Source: Thermodesulfovibrio sp.
GTDB taxonomy: Bacteria; Nitrospirota; Thermodesulfovibrionia; UBA6902
Direction of reading: 5' to 3'
Length of the DNA: 51,693 nt
NCBI GenBank assembly: GCA_026982355.1
Contig: JALSHG010000089.1
Coordinates: 1 to 51,693 of the forward strand
Shown one piece after another: positions 9,443 to 19,274 of the stretch (its first letter is position 1; every line of letters starts with the position of its first letter). The notes beneath the pieces are model-generated. The model was not told where the DNA came from. It saw nothing but the letters and a program-made list of their open reading frames with translations, and did not search any database. The position numbers and the translations under genes are program-made.

Positions 9443-9662
9443 ATAACAGTACCTCCTATACCCCTAAGGTTAACATATTTTATTTTCTATTGCCAATGGC
9501 GGGTTACAAAACAGGGGCGGCAAATTCACCCTGACATGAGCGTCTTTCAGTCAATCCGCCGCCTTGCGGCAAAAGAAAGATGCTGTTAGAAGTGAGCATG
9601 TCGCCGGTAAAATGCTTTATTTCCATTATAAAGGGTTTGCAACAGGTTTGTCTGCATGTTTA

Positions 9663-9875
9663 CCTTACAGTTGCATAAAAACACCGCCCGCGGGCAGGGG
9701 AGTCAGGCGGAAAAGCTTTATCCGCGATACCTTGGAGAGTATTCCGCACGGCTTATCGACATCCTTTGGAATTTCACTCTCCGTTACGTCCTGCAACAAA
9801 GACATATTTCCGATATCCCATCGCTTTATAAAGGTTTTACGGCGGACTCCCCTGCCGGCTTGTGCAACATTAAGG
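9663..9875 (-). repeat. Family I inverted repeat, long (loop-insert) variant
   Basis: This 213-bp copy has an A end CCTTACAG on the left and a B end CATTAAGG on the right, inner stem arms GGCAGGGGAGTC and GACTCCCCTGCC, and the same 125-bp loop insertion as 4805-5018. TTTA flanks both sides (9659-9662 and 9876-9879). The right-hand TTTA directly abuts a second, short copy, so two elements lie in tandem sharing one flank. Confidence 0.88.
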
Positions 9876-9879
9876 TTTA

Positions 9880-9968
9880 CCTTACAGTTGCATAAAATAC
9901 CGGCGGCGGAGCAGAGAAGTCCGGGGGTTTCCCGGCGGATTCCTCTGCTCGTTTATGCAACATTGAGG
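9880..9968 (-). repeat. Family I inverted repeat, short copy abutting a stop codon
   Basis: This 89-bp copy starts CCTTACAG and ends CATTGAGG (B end). The TAA stop of the NtrC-type gene begins at the very next base, so element and gene are flush. The left flank TTTA and right flank TTAA differ at one base. Confidence 0.85.
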
Positions 9969-11339
9969 TTAACTCTCTATACCGTAATCCTTGATCTTCG
10001 TCAGCAATGTCTTGTAGCTGACCCTGAGTATCTCGGCGGCCCTGGTTTTATTGCCGTGAGTCTCCTCGAGGACCTCTCTGATCCTTCTGCTTTCAGCGGC
10101 CTTAAGCGCGGCCTTTGCAACCTCGTCAAGGGTCCCCCCGGTGGTGTCCCCGGCGGCTTCCTCTTCTGAAGAGGCGGCGGAAATCAATCTGAGTTCCTTT
10201 TCGGTTATCGTATCCCCCTCGCACAGAATCAGCGCCCTTTCTATGACATTCTCAAGTTCCCTCACGTTTCCCTTCCACGAGTATTTCTTCAGTATGTCCA
10301 TGGCTTCCGGGCTGACCTTTTTATGCGGAATGTTCATTTCCGCCGCGTACTTGGATATAAAGTGCTCGACCAGCACGGGTATGTCATCCCTTCTCTCCCT
10401 CAGCGGCGGGATGGTGACGGGGAAAACACTCAGCCTGTAATAGAGGTCTTCCCTGAAGGTGTTGGCGGCCACGGCGGCCTCGAGGTCCCTGTTGCTTGCG
10501 GCTATGATCCGTATATCTATCTTGACCGAGCCGGTGCCGCCGACCCTGTCTATCTCACCCTCCTGGATGGTTCTCAACATCTTGGACTGCAGGGCCGTAT
10601 CCATTTCACCGATCTCATCCAGGAATATCGTTCCCTTGTCCGCAAGCTCGAGCTTGCCGAGCTTTCTCTCCCCGGCCCCTGTAAACGCCCCTTTTTCATA
10701 ACCGAACAACTCGGATTCAAGAAGTTCCCTCGGTATGGCCGCGCAGTTTATCGGGACAAAGGGGTGGTCCCTCCTCGGGCTCAGGTCGTGTATTGCCCTT
10801 GCAAAGAGTTCCTTGCCCGTGCCGGATTCGCCAAGGAGCAGCACGGTCGACTTTGTAGGCGCCACCTTTTGTATATTGCCGGCCACTTCGATCATTGCCG
10901 GGCTCTTGCCGATAATATCCGGGGTGCCGATACGGTGCGACAGGGTGTCTTTCAGCAACAGGTTTTCCGTAAGAAGCCTCTGGTTCTTCAGAGACCTGGT
11001 TATTAACAGTTGCAGGTAGTCCGTGTCAAGCGGTTTGGTAATGAAATCATAGGCTCCCGATTTCATCGCATTGACGGCGGTTTCAACGGAGCCGTAGGCG
11101 GTCATGACTATAACCGGCGCCAGGGGGTTTTTTTCTTTTGACGCCTTCAGGACTTCAAGGCCGTCCTTTTTCGGCAATCTGAGGTCCGTAAGGACGACAT
11201 CCACCTTGTTCTCCTTTATCATCTTTATTCCTTCGGCCCCGTCACGCGCGGTTATGACCTCATACCCCTCCATCTCGAGGGTCTCTTTCAGCATCCGCGC
11301 CATGGACTCCTTGTCTTCCACAACGAGTATTCTTTCCAT
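9969..11339 (-). CDS. NtrC-family sigma-54-dependent response regulator
   Basis: The 456-residue protein has three domains: a receiver (residues 1-120; acceptor D52 in LTDLRLPKKDG), an AAA+ sigma-54-activating domain with Walker A GESGTGKE, the GAFTGA loop that contacts sigma-54 and FLDEIGEMD, and a C-terminal Fis-type helix-turn-helix ending ILRVSYKTLLTKIKDYGIES. Such proteins open sigma-54 promoters after phosphorylation. No histidine kinase lies beside it, so its partner and targets are unknown; a sigma-54-type promoter upstream of fliK in this window is one possible target, by inference. The start has only the AAGG of the adjacent family I repeat end as a possible ribosome-binding site, at seven bases. 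Confidence 0.94.
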   Translation of the reverse strand: MERILVVEDKESMARMLKETLEMEGYEVITARDGAEGIKMIKENKVDVVLTDLRLPKKDGLEVLKASKEKNPLAPVIVMTAYGSVETAVNAMKSGAYDFITKPLDTDYLQLLITRSLKNQRLLTENLLLKDTLSHRIGTPDIIGKSPAMIEVAGNIQKVAPTKSTVLLLGESGTGKELFARAIHDLSPRRDHPFVPINCAAIPRELLESELFGYEKGAFTGAGERKLGKLELADKGTIFLDEIGEMDTALQSKMLRTIQEGEIDRVGGTGSVKIDIRIIAASNRDLEAAVAANTFREDLYYRLSVFPVTIPPLRERRDDIPVLVEHFISKYAAEMNIPHKKVSPEAMDILKKYSWKGNVRELENVIERALILCEGDTITEKELRLISAASSEEEAAGDTTGGTLDEVAKAALKAAESRRIREVLEETHGNKTRAAEILRVSYKTLLTKIKDYGIES

Positions 11340-11346
11340 ATCTTAA

Positions 11347-11434
11347 CCTTGCAGCGCCATAAAAACACCGGCAGCGGGCAGGAGAGTCCGGAGGTTTTAC
11401 GGCAGGCTCTCCCGCCTGTTTACGCGACATCAGG
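11347..11434 (-). repeat. Family I inverted repeat, short copy
   Basis: The 88-bp copy begins CCTTGCAG (A end) seven bases from the NtrC-type start codon and ends CATCAGG, a worn B end, near the gatB stop. Inner stem arms GGCAGGAGAGTCCGG and GGCTCTCCCGCC remain. Reading toward the regulator gene, the A end supplies CAAGG at ribosome-binding-site distance. Confidence 0.8.
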
Positions 11435-11452
11435 CATAACCTTCTTTTCGGC

Positions 11453-12880
<1,428 letters not shown>

Positions 12881-12916
12881 TTGAATCCTCTCCTGTTCCC
12901 GGAAAATTTTCCTTCA

Positions 12917-13050
12917 GAGGCTCTTGCAAAAGTCGTCTCACTGTCACCTGCAGCGGAGAGAGAGGTCTTTGTAACTCACCGCTGCCGAAAGGTTTCTCCC
13001 TCCGGTCGAAATGTCATATACAGACATTTTCATACTTTTGCAAGGGGCCC
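12917..13050 (+). repeat. Family II dispersed repeat, copy A
   Basis: The 134-bp element opens GAGGCTCTTGCAAAAG and closes with CTTTTGCAAGGGGCCC, an imperfect terminal inverted repeat. Its interior contains TTTCTCCCTCCGGTCGAAAT, shared with the other family II copies. TTCA lies on both sides (12913-12916 and 13051-13054), a candidate duplication. It sits between gatB and the tRNA genes and contains no convincing reading frame. Confidence 0.75.
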
Positions 13051-13152
13051 TTCAAGGATAATCAAGACGCACACATAAGGTCAATAGAGGCATTCTTAAT
13101 CATGTGCAACATCGCGGGTAATTCCCACCGTGAATTTGCCGGTTCCGGCATA

Positions 13153-13181
13153 TTGACGGATAATGTCCAAATCGGTAATAT
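13153..13181 (+). promoter_or_regulatory. Sigma-70-type promoter of tRNA-Gln
   Basis: TTGACG (13153-13158) and TAATAT (13176-13181) are spaced by 17 bases, ending 17 bases before the mature tRNA 5' end. Confidence 0.7.
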
Positions 13182-13198
13182 AGAAAAGTGCATTCAGA

Positions 13199-13272
13199 TG
13201 GGGAGTTGTGTAACGGCAGCACGGCAGACTCTGGATCTGCTTGTAGGGGTTCAAATCCTCTCTCCCCAGCCA
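13199..13272 (+). tRNA. tRNA-Gln (anticodon CTG)
   Basis: The sequence folds as a cloverleaf: acceptor TGGGGAG with CTCCCCA, anticodon stem GCAGA with TCTGC around loop CTCTGGA, T-loop TTCAAAT. The anticodon is CTG, reading CAG codons. The 3' CCA is encoded at 13270-13272. The T1 first base and the weak first pair are typical of bacterial tRNA-Gln. Confidence 0.95.
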
Positions 13273-13337
13273 CCCCCTGCTCATTAATTCAGTAAATCGG
13301 AAGCTGATCGGGCGGCTACCCTGACAGTGCATGGATT

Positions 13338-13367
13338 TTTACATTTATGCATTACGTCTGGTAGAAT
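13338..13367 (+). promoter_or_regulatory. Sigma-70-type promoter of tRNA-Glu
   Basis: TTTACA (13338-13343) and TAGAAT (13362-13367) are separated by 18 bases and lie about 25 bases before the tRNA-Glu gene, so this tRNA can be transcribed independently of tRNA-Gln. Confidence 0.6.
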
Positions 13368-13391
13368 GACGGGGATACATTTATCGGTTAA

Positions 13392-13467
13392 GGTCCCATC
13401 GTCTAGCGGCCTAGGACGTCGGCCTCTCACGCCGAAAACACGGGTTCGAGTCCCGTTGGGATCACCA
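13392..13467 (+). tRNA. tRNA-Glu (anticodon CTC)
   Basis: Acceptor GGTCCCA pairs with TGGGATC (one G-T pair), the anticodon stem TCGGC/GCCGA encloses CTCTCAC giving anticodon CTC, and the T-arm contains GGTTCGAGTCC. CCA is encoded at 13465-13467. It is 119 bases downstream of tRNA-Gln. It reads GAG codons; an isoacceptor for GAA is expected elsewhere. Confidence 0.96.
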
Positions 13468-13481
13468 ATATAAATAATAAA

Positions 13482-13546
13482 CCTTAATGCGGCGCAAACA
13501 TGCAGAGGAGCCTGCCCCGCAGGCGATGTTTTATGCCGCTGTAAGG
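13482..13546 (+). repeat. Family I inverted repeat, short copy
   Basis: The 65-bp copy runs from CCTTAATG (B end) to CTGTAAGG (A end). It is one copy whose outer arms both carry the GCGGC/GCCGC version, so they still pair. Inner arms GAGCCTGC and GCAGGC remain. It lies 15 bases after tRNA-Glu, with the A end toward leuB. Confidence 0.8.
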
Positions 13547-13658
13547 CAAAGTACTCGGTGGACAGTGCCGGTCAAAGAGCCTTTTCACCTACACTTCCAC
13601 ATGTACGTTCAATGAAAATACCGGCACTTCAATCCGTGACCGGCTGAATGGAGACCAG

Positions 13659-14726
13659 ATGCCGAAAACCTACAACATTGCGGTAATTCCCGGAGACGGC
13701 ACGGGCCCTGAGGTTGTTGCTGAGGGCGTAAAGGTGCTTGACGCAGTCTCTGCAAGGGCCGGCTTCAAACTCGACTTCCACAATTTCGACTTCGGCGGTG
13801 AGAGATACCTGAGGACCGGCGAGACCCTGCCTGAAAGCGCAATAGAGGAGCTGAAAAAATACGATTCCATCTATCTCGGCGCAATCGGGCATCCCGGCGT
13901 GAAACCCGGGATACTCGAAAAGGGGATCCTCCTGACACTGCGCTTCAGGCTCGACCAGTATATCAATCTCAGGCCGGTAAGGCTCTACCCCGGGATAGAC
14001 TGCCCCATTAAGGACAAGGGGCCGGAGCATATCGACTTTGTGGTTGTCAGGGAAAACACCGAGGGCCTTTATGCAGGCGCCGGCGGCGTGCTGAAGAAAG
14101 GCACCCCCGATGAGGTGGCCGTCCAGGAGTCCATTAATACGAGGAAGGGCGTCGAGCGCTGCATCCGTTTTGCATTCGAGTACTGCAGGAAAAGGAAAAA
14201 GGACGGTAAACTCACCCTGTGCGGTAAGACAAATGTCCTTACATACGCATTCGACCTGTGGGAGCGGGCGTTCTATGAAGTCGCAAGGGAATATCCTGAT
14301 ATAAAACCGGACTATGCACATGTTGACGCCATAACAATGTGGTTTGTGAAGAATCCCGAATGGTTCGACGTTATTGTCACGGACAACATGTTCGGCGATA
14401 TTATCACGGACCTCGGGGCCATGATACAGGGCGGCATGGGAATCGCCGCCGGGGGGAACATAAACCCTGAAGGGGTTTCGATGTTTGAGCCGATAGGCGG
14501 CTCCGCGCCCAAGTACAAGGGCAAGAACATGATAAATCCGCTTGCCGCCATATGCGCCGCGGGGATCATGCTCGAGCACCTGGGTGAGGAAGACTCCGGC
14601 AGGGCGGTTGAGCAGGCGGTCATGAAGGTGACGGAAAAACATTTAAAGAGCCTTGCCGCAGGGCGGATGGGGCTTACTACAACAGAGGTCGGGGACCTTG
14701 TGGCGAAATATGTTGCGGAAATATAG
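13659..14726 (+). CDS. leuB: 3-isopropylmalate dehydrogenase (leucine synthesis)
   Basis: This 355-residue beta-decarboxylating dehydrogenase oxidises 3-isopropylmalate with NAD. Family landmarks are [25 protein letters not shown], the KTNVL region with the catalytic lysine context, the metal-binding [12 protein letters not shown], and the NAD-loop region [17 protein letters not shown]. The segment [19 protein letters not shown] resembles, from memory, the actinobacterial LeuB subtype rather than the classical enterobacterial one; isocitrate or tartrate dehydrogenase is an alternative reading. GGAGA precedes the start. It is nine bases from asd, forming an amino-acid biosynthesis pair. leuA, leuC and leuD are not in the window. 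Confidence 0.85.
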   Translation: MPKTYNIAVIPGDGTGPEVVAEGVKVLDAVSARAGFKLDFHNFDFGGERYLRTGETLPESAIEELKKYDSIYLGAIGHPGVKPGILEKGILLTLRFRLDQYINLRPVRLYPGIDCPIKDKGPEHIDFVVVRENTEGLYAGAGGVLKKGTPDEVAVQESINTRKGVERCIRFAFEYCRKRKKDGKLTLCGKTNVLTYAFDLWERAFYEVAREYPDIKPDYAHVDAITMWFVKNPEWFDVIVTDNMFGDIITDLGAMIQGGMGIAAGGNINPEGVSMFEPIGGSAPKYKGKNMINPLAAICAAGIMLEHLGEEDSGRAVEQAVMKVTEKHLKSLAAGRMGLTTTEVGDLVAKYVAEI

Positions 14727-14734
14727 GAGAGGGA

Positions 14735-15754
14735 ATGCTTAAGAAGAAAGATAAATACGTTGTCGCGGTCGTGGGGGCCACGGGCGCTGTCGGGAACGAG
14801 ATGATAACGGTCCTGGAGGAAAGGAATTTCCCCGTCGGGGAACTCAGGCTCTTTGCATCCGGACGCTCGGAAGGCAGCACCCTGAATTTTCACGGCAGGC
14901 CGGTAAAGGTGGAGGTCCTGACGGAGAGTGTTTTTGAGGGGATAGATATAGCCCTGTTTTCCGCCGGAGGCGACAGGAGCAGGGAATTCGCCCCGGCCGC
15001 GGCACGGGCGGGATGTGTTGTTGTGGACAATTCGAGCGCGTGGAGGATGGACCCCGGAGTCCCGCTGGTGGTGCCCGAGGTGAATCCCGATGATGTGGAA
15101 CGGCATAAAGGCATTATAGCCAATCCCAACTGCTCGACGATACAGATGGTTGTCGTGTTGAAGCCCATTCATGACGCCGCACGGATCAGGCGGGTTGTTG
15201 TAACCACTTTCCAGTCGGTGTCGGGCACCGGGAAAAAGGCCATGGACGAACTGCTGCAGCAGACCTCCGACGTGCTGAATTTCAAGGAGGTGAAGCCGGT
15301 CGTGTATCCGTACCAGATCGCATTCAACTGCCTGCCGCATATCGACAGGTTTATGGATGACGGCTATACAAAAGAAGAGATCAAGATGGTGAACGAGACA
15401 AAAAAGATCCTGGGGGATGATTCCGTAAAGGTCTCGGCCACCACCGTCAGGGTGCCTGTGTTCAGGGGGCATTCCGAATCTCTCAATATAGAAACGGAGA
15501 AAAAGCTTTCGGCCAATGAGGCGAGGGCCGTGCTTTCCGTTGCACCCGGCGTCATCGTCTATGATGCTCCCGGGAAAAATATCTACCCCGTCCCCGTTGA
15601 TGTTGCAAACAGGGATGAGGTGTATGTTGGAAGAATCAGGGAGGACGACACCATCGAAAACGGCCTCAATATGTGGATAGCAGCCGACAATCTCAGGAAA
15701 GGCGCCGCACTTAATGCAGTGCAGATAGCCGAGGAATTGATAAAAAGGGCGTAA
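14735..15754 (+). CDS. asd: Aspartate-semialdehyde dehydrogenase
   Basis: Asd reduces aspartyl phosphate to the semialdehyde feeding lysine, threonine, methionine and diaminopimelate synthesis. The 339 residues carry the NADP-binding [14 protein letters not shown], the catalytic cysteine in [22 protein letters not shown] and the C-terminal [10 protein letters not shown] histidine motif. The ribosome-binding site GGAGAGGG lies in the short gap after leuB, overlapping that gene's stop region, so the two are translationally close. The order leuB-asd is common. Length is normal. Confidence 0.96.
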   Translation: MLKKKDKYVVAVVGATGAVGNEMITVLEERNFPVGELRLFASGRSEGSTLNFHGRPVKVEVLTESVFEGIDIALFSAGGDRSREFAPAAARAGCVVVDNSSAWRMDPGVPLVVPEVNPDDVERHKGIIANPNCSTIQMVVVLKPIHDAARIRRVVVTTFQSVSGTGKKAMDELLQQTSDVLNFKEVKPVVYPYQIAFNCLPHIDRFMDDGYTKEEIKMVNETKKILGDDSVKVSATTVRVPVFRGHSESLNIETEKKLSANEARAVLSVAPGVIVYDAPGKNIYPVPVDVANRDEVYVGRIREDDTIENGLNMWIAADNLRKGAALNAVQIAEELIKRA

Positions 15755-15759
15755 CATAA

Positions 15760-15847
15760 CCTTATTGTTGCATAAGCTGGCGGGAGAGTCCGCCGTAAAA
15801 CCTCCGGACTCCTCAGCCGGCGGTATTTTATGCAAATATTGTTAAGG
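15760..15847 (+). repeat. Family I inverted repeat, short copy with ATAA flanks
   Basis: The 88-bp copy starts CCTTATTG (B-like end) five bases after the asd stop codon and ends TTGTTAAGG. ATAA lies on both sides (15756-15759 and 15848-15851), a candidate target-site duplication. Inner arms GGGAGAGTCCG and CGGACTCC are clear. The right, A-like end faces the deaminase gene. Confidence 0.83.
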
Positions 15848-15875
15848 ATAACCGGGAAAGGGGGATTGGAGAGTT

Positions 15876-17192
15876 ATGAAGAGGGCAGATTACATCTTGA
15901 GGGCCGACTACCTGCTGACCATGGAGGGCGATCTTGCCGTCACGGAAGACGGGGCCGTGGCCGTGTCGGGCAGCAGTATTGCGGATGCAGGGACATTTGC
16001 GGATATTTCAGCGAGGTTCACATCGGAAAACATAACGGACGGGAAGAACAGGGTTATATTCCCCGGCCTGATCAACACCCATACCCATGCGGCGATGGTC
16101 TATTTCAGGGGCCTTGCCGATGACCTGCCGCTGCAGGAATGGCTCGAGAAACATATCTGGCCATCTGAAATGAAGTGGATGAGCGCCGAATTTGTAAGCG
16201 ATGCCGTGGAGCTTGCATCACTGGAGATGCTCAAGGCCGGAGTCACGACATACGCCGACATGTATTTCTTTCAGGCCGCCGCAGCTGAAAGACTGGAAAA
16301 GACCGGCATGAGAGCCGTCCTGGGAGCGGGAGTGATTGATTTCCCCTTCACCGGATACGCACAGTCGGTTGAGGACTATTTCACCAATGCGGAAAAGCTT
16401 ATCAACGACTGGAAGGACAGCGAGCTTATAAGCCCCTGCATCGCCCCGCACGCAACCTACACATGCTCGCCGGACAACTATAAGAGGGCAAACGCGATCT
16501 CGGAAAAATACAATGTCCCCATACACACGCACCTTGCCGAGACTCAGTTCGAGGTCTCCGAGATACGGAAACGTTACGGCAAGACACCCGCCGAGCATCT
16601 TGACGGCATAGGGCTGCTTACGGAGCGTTTGTTTGCAGCGCACTGCGTGTGGCTGACGGATGATGAAATCGATTTGCTCGCAAAGAGGAAAGTCGGCGTA
16701 TCCCACTGCATTGAGAGCAATCTGAAACTTGCGTCGGGGTTTGCGCCCGTGGCCGACATGCTGAAGGCCGGCGTCAGGGTGGCATTCGGAACCGACGGGG
16801 CCGCCAGCAACAATGACCTCAGCATACTGGGCGAGATGTCCACGGCCGCCAAGGTACAGAAGGCGGTATCTAAAGACCCGACCGTGCTTGACAGCAGAAC
16901 GATTCTTCTGATGGCCACGAAAAACGGGGCTGAAATACTCGGACTGGGGGATGAAACCGGGACCATCGGCCCGGGCAAGAAGGCCGACCTGGTCGTTGCG
17001 TCACTGGAGCAGCCTCACCTGAACCCCATCTATGATATTTACTCGCACATAACCTACTGCATGAGACCCTCGGATGTTGAGACCGTGATGGTCAACGGGA
17101 AGATAGTGGTTGAAAACGGCAGGCCCGTCACCGTGGACGAGGCGGAGGTTATCGCAAGGGCAAGGGAGTGGCAGAAAAAGATTAAGGGCTGA
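15876..17192 (+). CDS. mtaD: MtaD-type amidohydrolase: methylthioadenosine/S-adenosylhomocysteine deaminase
   Basis: The 438-residue amidohydrolase-superfamily enzyme is closest in outline to MtaD, which deaminates S-adenosylhomocysteine and methylthioadenosine to inosyl products. Metal ligands are visible as NTHTHAAM, the histidine of HTHLAETQFE, HCVWLTDDE and the aspartate in GTDGAASNND. Residue E in HLAET is the expected proton relay. The family also includes aminofutalosine deaminase of the alternative menaquinone pathway, which cannot be excluded by eye; the UbiD-like gene at 41780 makes that alternative worth checking. GGAG precedes the ATG at 15876. It follows leuB-asd on the same strand, separated by a family I repeat. 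Confidence 0.85.
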   Translation: MKRADYILRADYLLTMEGDLAVTEDGAVAVSGSSIADAGTFADISARFTSENITDGKNRVIFPGLINTHTHAAMVYFRGLADDLPLQEWLEKHIWPSEMKWMSAEFVSDAVELASLEMLKAGVTTYADMYFFQAAAAERLEKTGMRAVLGAGVIDFPFTGYAQSVEDYFTNAEKLINDWKDSELISPCIAPHATYTCSPDNYKRANAISEKYNVPIHTHLAETQFEVSEIRKRYGKTPAEHLDGIGLLTERLFAAHCVWLTDDEIDLLAKRKVGVSHCIESNLKLASGFAPVADMLKAGVRVAFGTDGAASNNDLSILGEMSTAAKVQKAVSKDPTVLDSRTILLMATKNGAEILGLGDETGTIGPGKKADLVVASLEQPHLNPIYDIYSHITYCMRPSDVETVMVNGKIVVENGRPVTVDEAEVIARAREWQKKIKG

Positions 17193-17209
17193 GCGGGGGC
17201 ATAAAAAAG

Positions 17210-17283
17210 CGCCCCCTGCACGACTCGAACGTGCGACACCTGGTTTAGGAAACCAGTGCTCTATCCTGCTGAGCTAAGGGGGC
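17210..17283 (-). tRNA. tRNA-Arg (anticodon CCT)
   Basis: On the minus strand the acceptor GCCCCCT pairs with AGGGGGC, the anticodon stem CTGGT/ACCAG encloses TTCCTAA giving anticodon CCT, and the T-arm has GTTCGAGTC. CCA is not encoded; a run of six T follows, which could terminate transcription. It reads AGG, a codon used heavily in the genes of this window. It converges with the deaminase gene, 17 bases away. Confidence 0.95.
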
Positions 17284-17364
17284 GGATATCCGTCAACCTC
17301 TGTTCGCCGGGGACTATTATACAATTTTTGCACAAGATTTTGCTGCCTCCGGCAATAATCTCTG

Positions 17365-19149
17365 TCACTGTTTTTCCAGCTGATGTCTTCTCTCTATCTC
17401 GTACACCCTCATGAACCTGTACCGCCGGATCAGCACCGGATCAGTGTAATCGGCGGCTGACAGTCCTTTTTTCCTCAGAATCCCTTCCGCCGTCCTTACC
17501 GGGCCGTCGGCTATTATCAGTATCCGTCCGGCGGAAGCGGGATCAGCGGAAAAATACGTATCCGGAATGTTATACAGCCTGCGGTAATATACCGATGAAG
17601 GGTGTTGCTCAACATAGGCATCAATGACCCTGTCGCCGGGCCTGAGATATTCCTTGAGAAAAAATGTGACCGGCCTGTAATCATAAACAGTATCCGCCCT
17701 CTGTGAATGAAGCACATTCCAGCTTAACCAGAAAGAAAGCGCAACTGCGAGCACGGGCAATACAATCGCATGGAACCTGCCTTTTTTCATTCCGAGCAGG
17801 CGGGGTAAAAAAGTCACTCCCGCGGACGCCAGGCCAGTGTATACCGGCAGCAGAAACAGCCATATCCGGTTATCGGGTACCACACGCTGCGCTGCCACAA
17901 CGGAGAGGCACCAGATGACCGCCACCGCGGCTACGGGGACGCGGTAGGGGCTTAAGCGCCTGTGAAACACCAGCGAGACGATAAAGCCGCCTGCCAGGGC
18001 GAGACTTACCGCAGGGGGGATATCACTGTTCCAGTAGCGCCACAGTGAAACGAGTGAAGCCGGAAACCTTTCCGTGAAAAATGCCCATGACCTTGATACC
18101 ACCCATGGGTTCGCCACAAGCGCTTTGACGCCTGATACAGCCAGAACAGGGGCGTAAAGTATTGATGTTAAAAGCAACGTAACGGTGGTATATACAGACA
18201 GGGTTTTCAGTGAACTGCGGCGTCCGGCGCCTTTTTGTTCAAACATGATCGACAGGAACAGCCAGATCACTGCTATCCCGAACGGGTAGAGCATTATCGG
18301 GATGGTATAGAAACCGGTTGCCGACAACACGGCGAACAGAAGCCAGGCGCCCGTGTTTCCGCCCTGTTTGAGATACGGCGCAAGGGCAAGGATTGACAGG
18401 AAGATCAGGCATATTATGGAATATCCGCGGGCCGCCGTTGAATACCTGACAAGCGCCGACGAGGCGGCGACAAGGGCTGCCGCCAGGAGCGCTGCATTCC
18501 TGTTGTGGAAGATGCGGGTGAATATGTAGGATGCAGGGACCACGAGTATGCCGGCCACAAGCGCGGGCAGGCGGATCGCCCACGGATGATTGCCGAAAAG
18601 CATATATGAAATATGTGAGAGGAATGTATGGAAGAGATGATTGTTCGGGGCGGAATAATACGTAAGGCCGATGTATAAAGGTTTGGAGACATAGACGTTA
18701 AAGGTGTATGCCTCATCGGTATGCATGGGACGGGAGAGCGCCGCCACTCTCACTGCAATCGCCCCGGCCAGTATTATGAGAAACGCACAGATATGCATCC
18801 AGTCCTCTTTTTCCGCCGCATTCCTGACATCGCGTGCAACGGACGTGAAAAAGGAACGCAGTGATGCCAGGGCATCCGGAATATACTGCTCCGCCTTCCG
18901 CCTGACGGCATGCAGCAGGCCAGCTGCAAAAAACATGGCGGCGGCGGTGACCCTCAGCCTGAGCACTATTTTTTCAAATACTTCAATAGTGAACTTGTCC
19001 GTTGTTCCGCGCAGGGCATAAGAGTCCATCCGGATTTTCAGCCATTGAAAAGGCAGGTATGAGGCGGCAGAAAGCAAGAGCGCAGCCACGAGGAGGAGCG
19101 CCGTTATCACGGCAATGCATATACGGTAACGCCTGTACTTATCGTTCAA
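17365..19149 (-). CDS. Multi-spanning glycosyltransferase, family 39-like
   Basis: This integral membrane protein has about ten hydrophobic segments and the N-terminal acidic pair of the PMT/ArnT-like GT-C fold (RPMHTDEAYTFN), followed by SAPNNHLFHTFLSH and RLPALVAG. Such enzymes transfer sugars from polyprenyl phosphate donors to lipids or proteins on the outer face of the inner membrane; the acceptor here is unknown. I choose a TTG at 19149, with GGAGGG twelve bases upstream. An ATG at 19200 would give a longer form whose first residues (MQLQGK) lie in the family I repeat and lack a ribosome-binding site. A soluble C-terminal domain follows the last helix. The sulfatase-fold gene is immediately upstream. 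Confidence 0.8.
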   Translation of the reverse strand: MNDKYRRYRICIAVITALLLVAALLLSAASYLPFQWLKIRMDSYALRGTTDKFTIEVFEKIVLRLRVTAAAMFFAAGLLHAVRRKAEQYIPDALASLRSFFTSVARDVRNAAEKEDWMHICAFLIILAGAIAVRVAALSRPMHTDEAYTFNVYVSKPLYIGLTYYSAPNNHLFHTFLSHISYMLFGNHPWAIRLPALVAGILVVPASYIFTRIFHNRNAALLAAALVAASSALVRYSTAARGYSIICLIFLSILALAPYLKQGGNTGAWLLFAVLSATGFYTIPIMLYPFGIAVIWLFLSIMFEQKGAGRRSSLKTLSVYTTVTLLLTSILYAPVLAVSGVKALVANPWVVSRSWAFFTERFPASLVSLWRYWNSDIPPAVSLALAGGFIVSLVFHRRLSPYRVPVAAVAVIWCLSVVAAQRVVPDNRIWLFLLPVYTGLASAGVTFLPRLLGMKKGRFHAIVLPVLAVALSFWLSWNVLHSQRADTVYDYRPVTFFLKEYLRPGDRVIDAYVEQHPSSVYYRRLYNIPDTYFSADPASAGRILIIADGPVRTAEGILRKKGLSAADYTDPVLIRRYRFMRVYEIERRHQLEKQ

Positions 19150-19186
19150 TATTACTGCAGGCCCTCCATGATTTTGCCAGTCTTTA

Positions 19187-19274
19187 CCTTGCAGTTGCAT
19201 AAAACACCGCCCGCCGGACAGGGGAGCCTGGTGTTTTACGGCGGACTCTCCCGCCGGCTTATGCAACATTAAGG
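19187..19274 (-). repeat. Family I inverted repeat, short copy with TTTA flanks
   Basis: The 88-bp copy runs from CCTTGCAG (A end) to CATTAAGG (B end), flanked by TTTA at 19183-19186 and 19275-19278. It provides the last codon and TAA stop of the sulfatase-fold gene, whose frame ends inside it, and its A end faces the glycosyltransferase start. Confidence 0.88.

Noticed and set aside
13629-15835. Long minus-strand frames of 337 and 507 codons over leuB and asd
   Set aside because: They are antisense to two certain enzymes and have His/Pro/Arg-rich shadow composition with no domain.
17195-17217. GGGGGC..GCCCCC hairpin after mtaD as an intrinsic terminator
   Set aside because: The 3' arm is the acceptor stem of tRNA-Arg and the A/T run is in the loop, so pairing is probably incidental.
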